From Bacteroidales bacterium (GTDB taxonomy: Bacteria; Bacteroidota; Bacteroidia; Bacteroidales; UBA932): a stretch of DNA of 64,000 nucleotides. Under the pieces are notes generated by a model. That model made no database searches. It saw nothing but the letters and a program-made list of their open reading frames with translations, and was not told the origin of the DNA. Below, in pieces: positions 15,366 through 27,448 of this stretch (its first letter is position 1; the number at the start of each line of letters is the position of its first letter). The DNA is taken from contig SFMG01000008.1 of assembly GCA_004554455.1 (NCBI GenBank), positions 1 to 64,000 on the forward strand, in the 5' to 3' direction. The position numbers and the translations under genes were made by a program.

Positions 15366-17795
15366 TCAAATATTCGCAATGTTCATTATATCTCCGAAGA
15401 CGCCGGCGGCGGTTACCTCCGCACCGGCTCCATAGCCCTGGATGAGCATAGGATACTGTTTGTAGCGTTCTGTGGTCAGAAGTATGATATTGTTGCTGCC
15501 GGCGAGATTGTAGAAGCTGTGGCCGCGGCTGACTTCGCGCAGCGAGACAGAGCCCTTGCCGTCTTCGAGGCAGGCCACGAAACGCCAGCACTTGCCTTCC
15601 GCCTCCAGTCTGCGGCGACGCTCCTCGAAGTCCGCATCCAGTTCCGGAAGCCGCTTCCAGAATTCCTCGAGACTTCCGCTGAAGAACTCGTCCGGGACGA
15701 AGAGTTCCTTGCGCACATCCTCCTGTTCCATTACATAGCCCGACTCCCTTGACAGAATGACCAGCTTGCGCACCACGTCCATTCCGCAGAGGTCTATGCG
15801 CGGATCCGGCTCGGAATAGCCCTCCTCCTTCGCCATTTTGACCGTGCGGCTGAAAGGGATGTCGGCGCTGATGGTGTTGAAAATATAGTTCAGCGTTCCG
15901 CTCAGCACGGCCTCTATCTTGAGTATGTGGTCACCGCTGTTGCGCAGGGAATTGATGGTGTTGATTATGGGAAGGCCGGCCCCGACATTGGTCTCAAAGA
16001 GGAATTTGACACCCTTGCTCCTTGCCGTATCCTTTAGACGGCGGTATTCCGAATAGGATGACGATGCGGCTATCTTGTTGGCAGCCACTATGTTGACATT
16101 GTGCTCGAGCAACTCTCCGTATATGGCTGCCACTTCCTTGCTGGCCGTGCAGTCCACGAAAACGGAGTTGAAGATATTCATTTTGATTATCTCATCCTTG
16201 AAAGAATTGATGTCCGAAGGGGTGGCACGGTGCAGCCGCTCCAGACAGCCGTCGAGTTCGATTCCCTCCCTGTCTATGAGCGCGCGGGAACTGTTCGCTA
16301 TGCCGACCACATTGAGCTTCAGCCCCCTCTTTGCCATCAGCGTCTCCCTCTGTCCGGCAATCTGTTCAAGCAGGCTGCCTCCGACCGTGCCCACTCCGCA
16401 GAGGAAAATGTTGAGCTCCTGATACTCGGAGAGGAAGAAACTGTCGTGAATGACGTTGAGGGCCTTGCGCAGGCTTCTGGCCTCGACTATGAAGGATATG
16501 TTCGTTTCCGACGCTCCCTGGGCGCAGGCTATGACGCTGATGCCGCTGCGGCCAAGCGCACCGTAGAGCGTACCCGATATGCCCGGAGTGCCCTTCATGT
16601 TCTCACCCACGACCGCTATCGCCGCCAGATCCTTCTGCACGCGCATGCTGAACATCGCACCGGTGGCTATCTCCTTTGCGAATTCCGCATTGAGCACCTC
16701 GCAGGCCAGTTCGGCATCCTGTTCGCGCACGCCTATGGAGGTACTGTTCTCGGAAGAGGCCTGGGCGACGAGGAATACGCTTATGCCGTTGTCGGCCAGT
16801 GTCGAGAATATGCGTTTGTTGACACCGATGACGCCGACCATCGAAAGTCCGGCCACCGTGATCACTGCGACGTCGCGTATGGACGATATACCCTTTATCG
16901 CGCGTCCGTCAGGACGGTTGTCGTTGACGATGACGGTGCCGCGCGCCTCCGGACGGAAGGTGTTGCGTATGTATATGGGAATATTGTTGACGCAGGCCGG
17001 ATATATGGTAGGAGGATATACGACCTTCGCGCCGAAGTTGCAGAGTTCAACGGCCTCGTGGTAAGTAAGGGATTCGATGACATAGGCATTGGATATGACC
17101 TTCGGGTCGGCAGTCATAAAGCCGTCCACGTCCGTCCATATCTCCAGCGCCTCCGCTCCGAGCGCGGCCGCTATGAGACTGGCGGTGTAATCGGAGCCGC
17201 CCCTGCCCAGATTGGTGATCTCGCCACTGCTGCGGTCACCGGATATGAAGCCGGGCACCAGGGATATGCGCTCCGCAGAGGCGAACTCCTTGCGTATCAG
17301 CTCATTGGTAAGCTCGCTGTCCAGGATGTTGCGACCCTGGCGGCGGTAGGTCTTGATGAAGTCGCGGCTGTCGTGGAGCCGGGCACCTTCGATGAGTACG
17401 GAGCAGATGTCGGAAGACAGCCTTTCACCATAGCTGACTATGGTATTCAGCGTTTTTTCGGAAAGGTCCCTTATCAGGCACACTCCGGTAAAAATGCTCT
17501 CCAGCTCGGCAAACAGGGCAGTGACGCGGGCCTCAAGGGCCGTTCTCGCCTCTCCGGAAGGGATGATTTCGCCTATGGTGGCAAAGTGACGCGCACGCAT
17601 TGACGAGACCTGTCCGACATAGGAGCCATCCCCGGCAGCCGCCTTTCCGGCGCAGTCTATAAGCTGGTCCGTGATTCCGCCGAAAGCGGACACCACGACA
17701 ATGACCTCACCCTGACAGCCCTCTGCTATGGCCTTTACGTTTCTGAGACTTGCGGCCGTACCGACTGAAGTGCCGCCGAATTTGAGTACCTTCAT
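15366..17795 (-). CDS. thrA: Bifunctional aspartate kinase / homoserine dehydrogenase I
   Basis: 809 residues, the usual length. The aspartate kinase part (about residues 1-290, KFGGTSVG and GRGGSDYTASLIAAAL) is followed by ACT regulatory repeats (about 310-460) and homoserine dehydrogenase (about 465-809, with the NAD(P) site FLCGVGTVGGSL and GTLNYIFNT). It catalyses the first and third steps toward threonine and methionine. The ACT repeats suggest threonine feedback. Its leader is only about 25 nt, so no attenuator is present. It heads a possible six-gene minus-strand operon. Confidence 0.96.
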   Translation of the reverse strand: MKVLKFGGTSVGTAASLRNVKAIAEGCQGEVIVVVSAFGGITDQLIDCAGKAAAGDGSYVGQVSSMRARHFATIGEIIPSGEARTALEARVTALFAELESIFTGVCLIRDLSEKTLNTIVSYGERLSSDICSVLIEGARLHDSRDFIKTYRRQGRNILDSELTNELIRKEFASAERISLVPGFISGDRSSGEITNLGRGGSDYTASLIAAALGAEALEIWTDVDGFMTADPKVISNAYVIESLTYHEAVELCNFGAKVVYPPTIYPACVNNIPIYIRNTFRPEARGTVIVNDNRPDGRAIKGISSIRDVAVITVAGLSMVGVIGVNKRIFSTLADNGISVFLVAQASSENSTSIGVREQDAELACEVLNAEFAKEIATGAMFSMRVQKDLAAIAVVGENMKGTPGISGTLYGALGRSGISVIACAQGASETNISFIVEARSLRKALNVIHDSFFLSEYQELNIFLCGVGTVGGSLLEQIAGQRETLMAKRGLKLNVVGIANSSRALIDREGIELDGCLERLHRATPSDINSFKDEIIKMNIFNSVFVDCTASKEVAAIYGELLEHNVNIVAANKIAASSSYSEYRRLKDTARSKGVKFLFETNVGAGLPIINTINSLRNSGDHILKIEAVLSGTLNYIFNTISADIPFSRTVKMAKEEGYSEPDPRIDLCGMDVVRKLVILSRESGYVMEQEDVRKELFVPDEFFSGSLEEFWKRLPELDADFEERRRRLEAEGKCWRFVACLEDGKGSVSLREVSRGHSFYNLAGSNNIILLTTERYKQYPMLIQGYGAGAEVTAAGVFGDIMNIANI

Positions 17796-17823
17796 ATATG
17801 ATTTGCAGTTCGTATGAGACTGG

Positions 17824-17855
17824 CAAATTTAGCATTATCTCACACAAACTGCAAA
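17824..17855 (-). promoter_or_regulatory. Bacteroidetes-type promoter of thrA
   Basis: On the minus strand TTTG (17855-17852), 20 bp and TAAATTTG (17831-17824) match both consensus boxes, 28 bp before the thrA ATG. Confidence 0.75.
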
Positions 17856-17886
17856 CTTATTCAAGCAGTTATTTATTCAGGATTCC

Positions 17887-20118
<2,232 letters not shown>

Positions 20119-20123
20119 CTATA

Positions 20124-22010
20124 TTACTTTAATTTGAAATCGACAACGAGGGCGCTGCGAGGAGCGACCTTTACAGGCGCGGAGAAATCTACGGAGGCTC
20201 CGCTCACCACGTCCGTACCGCACACAAGGGCAGGAGAACCTGCACCGCGACGGGCTGCGCCTTCGCAGGTGAACTCGGCATAGTCAGCCCAAGGAACGGT
20301 TTCATTGCGGCGGGAGTTGTTCAGGAACACGAATACGACCTCCCCGTCATTGTAACGGAAATAGGCGTAGGTGTTGTCACGACGGAGGAAGTGTATGGTC
20401 TTGCCGTTGTGGACGGCACTCGCAGTCTTGCGCCAGTTGAAGAGAGCCTTGGTGTAGTCATGCACCTCGACGGCGACAGGATCCTCCCTCCAGTTCAGCG
20501 GGAAATCTATGCGGAGACCTCCGTGGCCCTGCCTGCGGTCGCGGGATACGCCCATCAGCTCGTCTGCATAGAAAATCTGAGGGATTCCCCTGAGGGTTGC
20601 CATCATCGCCATCACCATTTTCTGACGCGGAACGCTGTGATTGAGCACGTCGGCGATGCGGTCGGTGTCGTGGTTGCCCGGGAAAATCATCATATTGGAC
20701 ATATCCGTGTAGTAGAGGTCGTTGGCTACGGCGTCGTAGATCTTGACCAGTCCCTCGTCCCAGTGCACGGTGTCACGAGGCATTCCCTGGCATATTGCGG
20801 CCTGCAGAGGGAAGTCCATTATGCAAGGCAGATTGCTGTCGAAGCCGTCACGGTTCGGGTTGCCGCTCTGCCAATAGGCCAGCTGAGGCACGTTGCAGGT
20901 CCAGACCTCGCCCACGATATTGAGATTCGGGTACTCGCTGCGCACGCTCTTGCACCACTCGCTCATAGGATATTTCTCGTTGTAAGGATAGGTGTCCACG
21001 CGGAGACCGTCGAGGTCGGCATACTCTATCCACCACACTGCCCACTGCTTAAAGTACTGGAGCACGAAAGGATTGTCCAGATTCATGTCCGGCATAGAAG
21101 TGTCGAACCAGCCGCCTTCCATATTGGTCTTGTCCAGGTCGGAGCAATAAGGGTCGTTCTGGGCAGAGAAGGCGCAGTTGCTGTGGGTATATTCAGGCCA
21201 TACGTGAACCCAGTCTTTGAAAGGCAGGTCGGCCATCCACCAGTGGGCCGCACCGCAGTGATTGGTCACTATGTCCATTATCATTTTGATGCCCTTGCCG
21301 TGACATTCTGCCACGAGATTCCTGTAGTCCTCGTTGCTGCCGAAGCGGCGGTCGATGTGGTAGTAGTCGGAGCAGGCGTAGCCGTGATATGAGCTCGAAG
21401 GCTCGTTGTCCTCGAGCAGAGGGGTGTTCCAGATGGCGGTCACGCCCAGGTCAGCCATATAGTCGAGCTGGCTGCGTATGCCGGCAATGTCACCTCCGTG
21501 ACGTCCGAAGAAGGCCTCCTTGTCCACGCTCTCCATATTGCGCGGCACGGCATCGAGGCTCTCGTCGCCGTCCACGAAACGGTCCGGCATGATAAGATAT
21601 ATCATATCCTTTGTAGTGAAACTCTCCCTCTGCGCAGAGCCTTCGCGACGGGCGGAAATCTCGTACGGAACCTTGAAAGACTCACCGTCCTTCGAGAATA
21701 CCAGATAATAGGTGCCGGGAGCCGCGGTACTGCACACGTCCACGTCAATGAACAGATAGTTTGGACTGTCGGCCTTGTGGACGGCCTTGATATCGACACG
21801 GATGTCACCCTCGAGGGCGACGTCGTAAGAGGAGATTTCCGGGCCCTGGACCAGGAGCTGGAGAGGGGTTTTCATTCCCACCCACCAGCAGAGAGGTTCC
21901 ACACGGTTGACCTGGTCGCGGGTAGCATCCGCAACGCTGTCAGGATTGAAACTGCCGGAGCATCCGGCGATTGCAAGGGCTGCAGCAGCCATAAGGTATA
22001 TCTTTTTCAT
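20124..22010 (-). CDS. susA: GH13 neopullulanase/cyclomaltodextrinase-type enzyme (SusA-like lipoprotein)
   Basis: 628 residues. Lipoprotein signal (MKKIYLMAAAALAIAGCSG), a cyclomaltodextrinase-type N domain, then the GH13 barrel with region I DIVTNH, region II GLRVDTYPY (nucleophile Asp near residue 338), region III VGEVWT (acid Glu near 367) and region IV GNHDTDR (near 446). LIMPDRFVDGD is typical of the SusA/neopullulanase group. It probably acts in the periplasm on imported maltodextrins. The ATG at 22010, preceded by ATATAT, is chosen because the lipoprotein signal starts there; the frame is open a further 126 bp. Confidence 0.92.
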   Translation of the reverse strand: MKKIYLMAAAALAIAGCSGSFNPDSVADATRDQVNRVEPLCWWVGMKTPLQLLVQGPEISSYDVALEGDIRVDIKAVHKADSPNYLFIDVDVCSTAAPGTYYLVFSKDGESFKVPYEISARREGSAQRESFTTKDMIYLIMPDRFVDGDESLDAVPRNMESVDKEAFFGRHGGDIAGIRSQLDYMADLGVTAIWNTPLLEDNEPSSSYHGYACSDYYHIDRRFGSNEDYRNLVAECHGKGIKMIMDIVTNHCGAAHWWMADLPFKDWVHVWPEYTHSNCAFSAQNDPYCSDLDKTNMEGGWFDTSMPDMNLDNPFVLQYFKQWAVWWIEYADLDGLRVDTYPYNEKYPMSEWCKSVRSEYPNLNIVGEVWTCNVPQLAYWQSGNPNRDGFDSNLPCIMDFPLQAAICQGMPRDTVHWDEGLVKIYDAVANDLYYTDMSNMMIFPGNHDTDRIADVLNHSVPRQKMVMAMMATLRGIPQIFYADELMGVSRDRRQGHGGLRIDFPLNWREDPVAVEVHDYTKALFNWRKTASAVHNGKTIHFLRRDNTYAYFRYNDGEVVFVFLNNSRRNETVPWADYAEFTCEGAARRGAGSPALVCGTDVVSGASVDFSAPVKVAPRSALVVDFKLK

Positions 22011-22020
22011 ATATATTGTA

Positions 22021-23278
22021 TTACTTGAGTTCAAGGATTCTCCATCCCCAAGGCGACAGAACAGGGCAATTGAGCTCTTCGTCAAAAAGTTCTCCGGTAA
22101 CAAGGTCCTGCCAGCGCTGGGCGTCAGGGAGGGCACATTCCGTATATTCTCCGGAGAAGTTGGCCAGTATCATAAGGGTCTCCCGCCTGTCGCTGCGGGT
22201 GAAGGCAAACACGTTTTCAGGAACCCACTGGTCTTCCACGACGGCATATTCGCCACCCTTCTCGCCGCTGCGCAGTGCACTGTGGCTGTGGCGTATGCTG
22301 TTCAGACGGGTGTAGAATTCGGTTTCAGGGGTGGCGTTCCAGCATCTTACAGGATCCTTTTCAAAGAAGAGGAAGCGATGGCGGAAGCCAATCTCCTGGC
22401 CCGTGTAGATAAGCGGCTGGCCCTGAGGCAGGGTGTAGGTCAACATCGCCATAAGAGGGGCGGCAGGGCCCATCCTCTCGAATTCGGTACCCGCCCAGCT
22501 GTTTTCGTCGTGATTGGACGTGAACATCAGTCGGAATGCGTCTTTAGGGAAGAGTTCCGCATCTTCGGCAATATATTGCTTGAGTTCCTCCACTCCGGCC
22601 TTGCCCTGGGCTATGTCGTTGAGCAGATGATGAAGTCTCCAGCTGTAGCTGGCATCGAAGCCGGCGTCGTGGAGCCAGGTTTCCTCTCCCTCCGCGAGGA
22701 AATAAAGCTCCTGTCTGTACTCGGAACGCAGGGCGCTGATGGTTTCGGTCCAGAAATCCTGCGGCACGAGGGAAGCCATGTCGCAGCGGAAACCGTCCAC
22801 TCCCCTGTCGAGCCAGAAGCGCATTGCATCCTGCATCGCGCTGCGCATATCCGCATTGCCATAATTGAGCTTTGCGATGTCCGTCCAGTCGTATTCCACT
22901 ATCGTGTTGCCGAGGCTGTCGCGGTAATACCAGTCGGCCGGCTTATCAGTCACCCATGCAGCATCCGGGGACGTGTGGTTCGCCACCCAGTCGAGTATGA
23001 CCCTGAGGCCGAGCCTGTGGGCTTCAGCCACGAAGGCGTCGAAATCATCGAGGGTTCCGAACTCCGGATTCGGGGTCTTGTAGTCCTTGATTGCATAATA
23101 GGAACCGAGGGTACCCTTGCGTCCCTTCTGGCCTATCTCATAAATCGGCATAAGCCATACTATGTCCACGCCGAGTTCCTTGGCGTACGTTCATCTCATA
23201 GACCACGTCGCCGGCGCTCTCCCTTGCGCAGGATGCCGCAAGAAGGAGAAGAGGGATGATAAAAAGATACTTTTTCAT
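22021..23278 (-). pseudogene. Alpha-amylase family GH13 lipoprotein broken by a deletion and frameshift
   Basis: A lipoprotein signal starts at the ATG at 23278 (MKKYLFIIPLLLLAASCARE) and continues VVYEMNVRQ, the usual start of this GH13 group. At about 23185 the frame is lost: the signal frame stops after 44 residues, while the catalytic frame resumes directly at KELGVDIVWLMPIYEIG. Relatives carry about 17-20 residues between these points, so a short deletion not divisible by three has joined them. The rest is intact: ILDWVANHTSP, DGFRCDMAS, FLAEGEETW and TSNHDENSW supply the four GH13 regions. Without its signal the enzyme would be cytoplasmic or unmade. A sequencing or assembly error is the main alternative. 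Confidence 0.85.
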
Positions 23279-23302
23279 ATATGCTGTTCTGTATGGTTCA
23301 TT

Positions 23303-24733
23303 CTACTGACCGCAGTATTTCCTTATCGAGGCAGCCTTGACCTCGAAGTAGTTGTTGCTGCCGGTCTCCAGAAGGCGGTAGTTGCGGTTGCTGCTCCAGG
23401 ATGCCGGTTCGTCCCTTATCTCCATATCCTCGCCCGTATCGTTCAGGACCATCCCATCTATGCTCTTCTGCCACTGACTTATCCTCGCCATGGACGCGTC
23501 TCTGGACATAATCCCGTCGTCTGCGACCAGCTCACGAAGGTACTGCTTGTAGAGCGCAGCATACTCCGGGATGTTCAGCAATCTCGGTATCAGACGCTTG
23601 GAACCAGCATCCGCGCCCCAGCGCAGAGGATTGTGGGAGCCGGCATCACCCTGAACCCCGCAGTCCTTGACGGTGCCGAGCGTATTGTCGTAATCGAAAG
23701 GAATGAAGTAGAACTTGTACTTGTACATATCCTTCGAATCGAAGTAAATATAGAAATTGTTCGTGTTGTTCCAATAGTCATCCCACATTCCGACCGCAAC
23801 GTTCACCGCATAAGTCTTCAGGAGGAGAGGCACGTCGCAGACCTGGGGAATCCACTGGGCAAAACTCTCGTCACCCTTTCCGGAAAGCTTCTTGATGAAA
23901 TCCTGAAGCTGGGCGAGGGCGACTCCGTACTCAGCCACGTTGGTCTTCAGTTCATAAGTAAAAGACTGGCCGGAATCGGTATCGGGGCCGAAGGAACGGT
24001 CAAGGGAAGTGAGGTCGGCTCCCCAGCTGCATTTCCACAAGTAACCGTCGATGTTGCCGAACTGTTCCCTGCGGACCTTGAGGAAGCGGTCGTCAATGGG
24101 CTCAATCATCTCGTAGACACCGTAATAAGTCTCCCGGCTGTCTCCTTCCACCTTGATGTAGAGCTGGCAGTACGCCGCATTTGCTCCGGTCCACACACCG
24201 GCCCGGCGGAACAGATCGTAGCAGAACAACTCCCTCACGTACATCGGGTCTTCCTTGAACCACTTGAGAATCACCTTTCTGGCTCCGTGGAGCTCGTGCG
24301 CATCATCCTTCACGTATTTTCGGAAATTAAGCTGGAAATGGCAGTGCTTCCAGTCCGTGTTGTCAGTCTGGTGCATCTGTCCGCCGGAACCTTCCGGTCG
24401 CCTGCGGGAAGTGTTGCCCCTCAGGCGTATCGCGCAGTCGGAGATCTCGGTGACATCGCCGGCCTTGTCATAGCGCACCGAACACACCACGCTCTGCGAA
24501 GTGTTGTGATCCGCATCATAGTATTGAAGAAGCTTGTTCCACTCCTCGAGACTCACGCTTATGTGAATCTTCGGAACCGTCGTTCCGTCGAACATATATG
24601 CGACACCGTCCTTTGCGGAGTACCCGTTCCCGCCGTTCGGGATGTTCTGGCCATTATCCTTCAAGTCCCCGCAGCAGGAGCATACGAGGACTGAAAGGAG
24701 CAATGTCATCAGGATGCTTTTTCCATTCATCAT
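23303..24733 (-). CDS. CotH-like kinase-fold lipoprotein in the starch locus
   Basis: A 476-residue lipoprotein (LLLSVLVCSCCGD). CotH-type segments are visible: IRLRGNTSRR near residue 105, YYGVYEMIEPID, and PFDYDNTLG near residue 347, which corresponds to the D-x-D metal site of the atypical protein kinase CotH of spore formers. Bacteroidetes carry many surface-predicted CotH-like lipoproteins of unknown function, some inside polysaccharide loci. It lies between two amylases, 6 bp after the upstream one. Whether it phosphorylates anything or binds glycan is unknown. ATG 24730 is an equally possible start. Confidence 0.82.
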   Translation of the reverse strand: MMNGKSILMTLLLSVLVCSCCGDLKDNGQNIPNGGNGYSAKDGVAYMFDGTTVPKIHISVSLEEWNKLLQYYDADHNTSQSVVCSVRYDKAGDVTEISDCAIRLRGNTSRRRPEGSGGQMHQTDNTDWKHCHFQLNFRKYVKDDAHELHGARKVILKWFKEDPMYVRELFCYDLFRRAGVWTGANAAYCQLYIKVEGDSRETYYGVYEMIEPIDDRFLKVRREQFGNIDGYLWKCSWGADLTSLDRSFGPDTDSGQSFTYELKTNVAEYGVALAQLQDFIKKLSGKGDESFAQWIPQVCDVPLLLKTYAVNVAVGMWDDYWNNTNNFYIYFDSKDMYKYKFYFIPFDYDNTLGTVKDCGVQGDAGSHNPLRWGADAGSKRLIPRLLNIPEYAALYKQYLRELVADDGIMSRDASMARISQWQKSIDGMVLNDTGEDMEIRDEPASWSSNRNYRLLETGSNNYFEVKAASIRKYCGQ

Positions 24734-24739
24734 AGAATA

Positions 24740-27385
24740 TTATCTGAAGTTGACAAGAAGCCTGTACTCACCAGGCTTGAGGGTTTCCGTGTAACTGTCC
24801 CCGTTGACGAGAACGTCCCCAGTGAACGCATCATACCACTGGGCCGAAGTCGGGAGCAGTGCGGTGACATCCTTGGTGACAGTGTTGAAATTGCCCATCA
24901 GGCAAAAATGTCTGCCATCCACCTCACCGAAGAGGAACTTGCCGTATTCGTAGTCCTTGGTTCCTACGTCTGAGCGGAAACCGGCGCCCTTTGTGAAGAA
25001 CTCCGGATTGGAGTTCCTGAATTCCAGCAGGGATGCATAGGAATCGTGTAGGGCCTTCCTCTGAGGCACGTCGAGATAGTCCCACTTGACAGGTTTGCGG
25101 GATGTGTTGCCGCCGTTGCTGTCCCTGGAGATATCGTAGCCCAGCTCACCGAACTGCCATATCATCTTCGGGCCGGGAACCATCAGGCAGAACGCAGCTG
25201 CAAGGGAGGCACGGCGCATCTGAAGGGTCAGCGCATCCTCGGAACCATCAGGAAGGCCGGACGGCTTGTTTCCCGGAGTCATCAGCCAAACCTTCTTCAG
25301 ATCGGGACTGAACCATACATCATATGTGCCGCTCTCTGGAGCCTTCATATCCTGGGAGGATGAACCGAGAGTCAGGGAGAACCCTGAATCGAGAGGAAGC
25401 TTGGTATTCTTCACCGATGCCCCGTAATTGTACGCATCGTTCCACGTTCCGTTACCCCTGATCTTGAACGCATCGTCGGCGGAAATAGCCACATTGCAGG
25501 CGACGAAGGCATTGTCGGAAGACTCAAGGGCAATGTCCGGGGCCGCCCAGGACGTCATCGTTCCGCAAATTCCCCATTTCACGGATGCAGGGGCGGCAGA
25601 TGTTCCGTAGCATATCCTTTCCTCGTCGTGACTCTCCATAAATCCCACCCTGTAGCAGTTGGGGTCATACATGTATGAAAGGTCGACGTTCGAACCGGCC
25701 ACAACCTGGGTGTAAGCGGAGTTGCAATTGCCCCACATATGCATCCCGGCACTGCCGAGCGCATTGTTCTCCGCATCGACGAAATGCTCGAGTATCACCA
25801 TCGCGTCAGGGTTCACGGACTTGATGTGCTTGCAGTAGCCTGTGAGTATGTCGACACGCTGCTGGTCATAAGAGCTGTCCTTTCCGCTGTTGTTGGTGAA
25901 TCCCTTGGTGAGGTCGAAGCGGAAACCGTCAACTCTGTACTCGCGCAGCAGATATGTGAGACTCCTGCGTATGTGTTCCGCGATGACAGGGTCCTGGTGG
26001 TTTATATCCTGGAATACCCCGAAACCGTGAGGAGTCACGACATTGTAGTGAGAGTTGAGCGAGGAGACATTGTTTTTGGCCGAGTCCCAATAGAGTCTCG
26101 CATAAGGATGTGCACCTGTTGTGTGGTTGTAAACTACGTCCACCAGCACGGCGAGTCCCCTCTTGTGGCACTCGTCGACAAACTTGCGGTACATCTCGCG
26201 GGTACCGTAAGCCTTGTCGAGTGCAAAGTATGAGCAAGGGTTGTAACCCCAGCTGTCGTTGCCCTCGAACTCCTGCACAGGCATAAGTTCCACGGCATTG
26301 ACGCCTAGTTCCTTAAGGTAGTCGAGCTTTTCGAGAGCCCCTTTTATGTCGCCTGAGGAAGTGAAGTCACGAAGTAGCATCTCGTAGATTACCAGAGAGT
26401 TCTCATCCTTGATTCTGAAATCCTCCACTTCCCAGTTATAGTCAGTCCTTGAAATCTTGAATGCGCTGACACGGTCCTTCGTATCCTCCGGATAGGCCGG
26501 AAGATCGGGATATGTCGATTCCGGAATATACTTGTCATTCCACGGGTCATAGACGATTTCGGCATAAGGATCGTGGATGCGGAATGCCGAATCCCCGTCG
26601 CCAACGTAATACTGGTACATATATTCCTTCTCCGGATCGAGACCGGCAAGCGTAGCCCACCAGCATCCGGACTCTTCATCCCACTTCATCATATAGTCCT
26701 TCTCCCTCTTCCATCCGCTGAACTCGCCTATGACATAGGCATAATCGTGGTGGCTTCCGTCGGAGGCCCTGTCATAGAATGCCAGGGTTACGGACGTATT
26801 GTCGGAACCATAGTTGATTCCTTCCACTGTGCCTGACGGCATTGCCGCATTGACAACGGGATCCGGCACGAAAACCCCTGCCTGATATTTTGTATCGGTA
26901 ACGGTGAAGAACTGGTCCGGCTTGGTCTGTTTCGTGCCGTCAGCATTCCTGATCACCAGTGCAACCATCTCGAGCGGCGTCGTTCCTGAACCGAAGAATT
27001 CCCTGAGAGTCGGTCCCAGCTCGAGCTTGTAGGAATTGTCTCCCAGCTTCTCCAGACGGCACTTGTCAGTATTCTCCGTCCATGCAGCCTGAACGAATTT
27101 CCACTCCTCGTCGTAGAATACGCCTATATGGGCATATATGTCCGTCGTACAGTTGAAAAGGGCCGAAGAAATCGCGGATTCGCGGGTAGGGTTGAAATAA
27201 ATCGTACATGGCTGATCGGCATCCGGCGCTTCGGGAGAGAAAGTTATGCCTGAGGCCGCATCGGGCTTGACGACAGGCTTTTCTTCCGGAGCGGGGTCCG
27301 GACCGTCATCCGGTTTCAAACCGTCACCGCAGGATATGAACGTCAGGGCCGCAATGGCCGTCAGGAGATATTTGAACTTGTTCAT
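24740..27385 (-). CDS. Surface GH13 alpha-amylase lipoprotein with CBM48-like and inserted starch-binding-like domains
   Basis: An 881-residue lipoprotein (FISCGDG followed by a Pro/Asp-rich linker). An N-terminal Ig-like domain and a CBM48-like domain (GEFSGW, about residues 220-310) precede the GH13 barrel: DVVYNH, GFRFDLTKG (Asp near 488), VILEHF (Glu near 532), MESHDEER (Asp near 585). Between region IV and the end of the barrel lies about 100 extra residues (about 603-705) resembling SusE/F-type starch-binding modules. It fits the role of SusG, the surface amylase, but with the insertion at another point. The ATG at 27385 follows an in-frame GTG. It is separated from the upstream gene by a terminator. 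Confidence 0.9.
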   Translation of the reverse strand: MNKFKYLLTAIAALTFISCGDGLKPDDGPDPAPEEKPVVKPDAASGITFSPEAPDADQPCTIYFNPTRESAISSALFNCTTDIYAHIGVFYDEEWKFVQAAWTENTDKCRLEKLGDNSYKLELGPTLREFFGSGTTPLEMVALVIRNADGTKQTKPDQFFTVTDTKYQAGVFVPDPVVNAAMPSGTVEGINYGSDNTSVTLAFYDRASDGSHHDYAYVIGEFSGWKREKDYMMKWDEESGCWWATLAGLDPEKEYMYQYYVGDGDSAFRIHDPYAEIVYDPWNDKYIPESTYPDLPAYPEDTKDRVSAFKISRTDYNWEVEDFRIKDENSLVIYEMLLRDFTSSGDIKGALEKLDYLKELGVNAVELMPVQEFEGNDSWGYNPCSYFALDKAYGTREMYRKFVDECHKRGLAVLVDVVYNHTTGAHPYARLYWDSAKNNVSSLNSHYNVVTPHGFGVFQDINHQDPVIAEHIRRSLTYLLREYRVDGFRFDLTKGFTNNSGKDSSYDQQRVDILTGYCKHIKSVNPDAMVILEHFVDAENNALGSAGMHMWGNCNSAYTQVVAGSNVDLSYMYDPNCYRVGFMESHDEERICYGTSAAPASVKWGICGTMTSWAAPDIALESSDNAFVACNVAISADDAFKIRGNGTWNDAYNYGASVKNTKLPLDSGFSLTLGSSSQDMKAPESGTYDVWFSPDLKKVWLMTPGNKPSGLPDGSEDALTLQMRRASLAAAFCLMVPGPKMIWQFGELGYDISRDSNGGNTSRKPVKWDYLDVPQRKALHDSYASLLEFRNSNPEFFTKGAGFRSDVGTKDYEYGKFLFGEVDGRHFCLMGNFNTVTKDVTALLPTSAQWYDAFTGDVLVNGDSYTETLKPGEYRLLVNFR

Positions 27386-27416
27386 CACTAAAGAAAACAG
27401 TTTTTTCCAAGGAACT

Positions 27417-27440
27417 CAAGTTTCGCATTTGCGTAACTTG
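27417..27440. promoter_or_regulatory. Inverted repeat between terminator and amylase gene
   Basis: CAAGTT and AACTTG arms, with inner CGC/GCG pairing around ATTT, form a hairpin of about 10 bp (one mismatch) some 32 bp before the amylase ATG. It may be an operator or a transcript-stabilising 5' hairpin for the enzyme genes. No -7 box is obvious nearby. Confidence 0.45.
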
Positions 27441-27448
27441 GTAAAATG

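Noticed and set aside
17796..17823. Threonine attenuator before thrA
   Set aside because: The leader is only about 25 nt, with no Thr/Ile-rich peptide and no hairpin.
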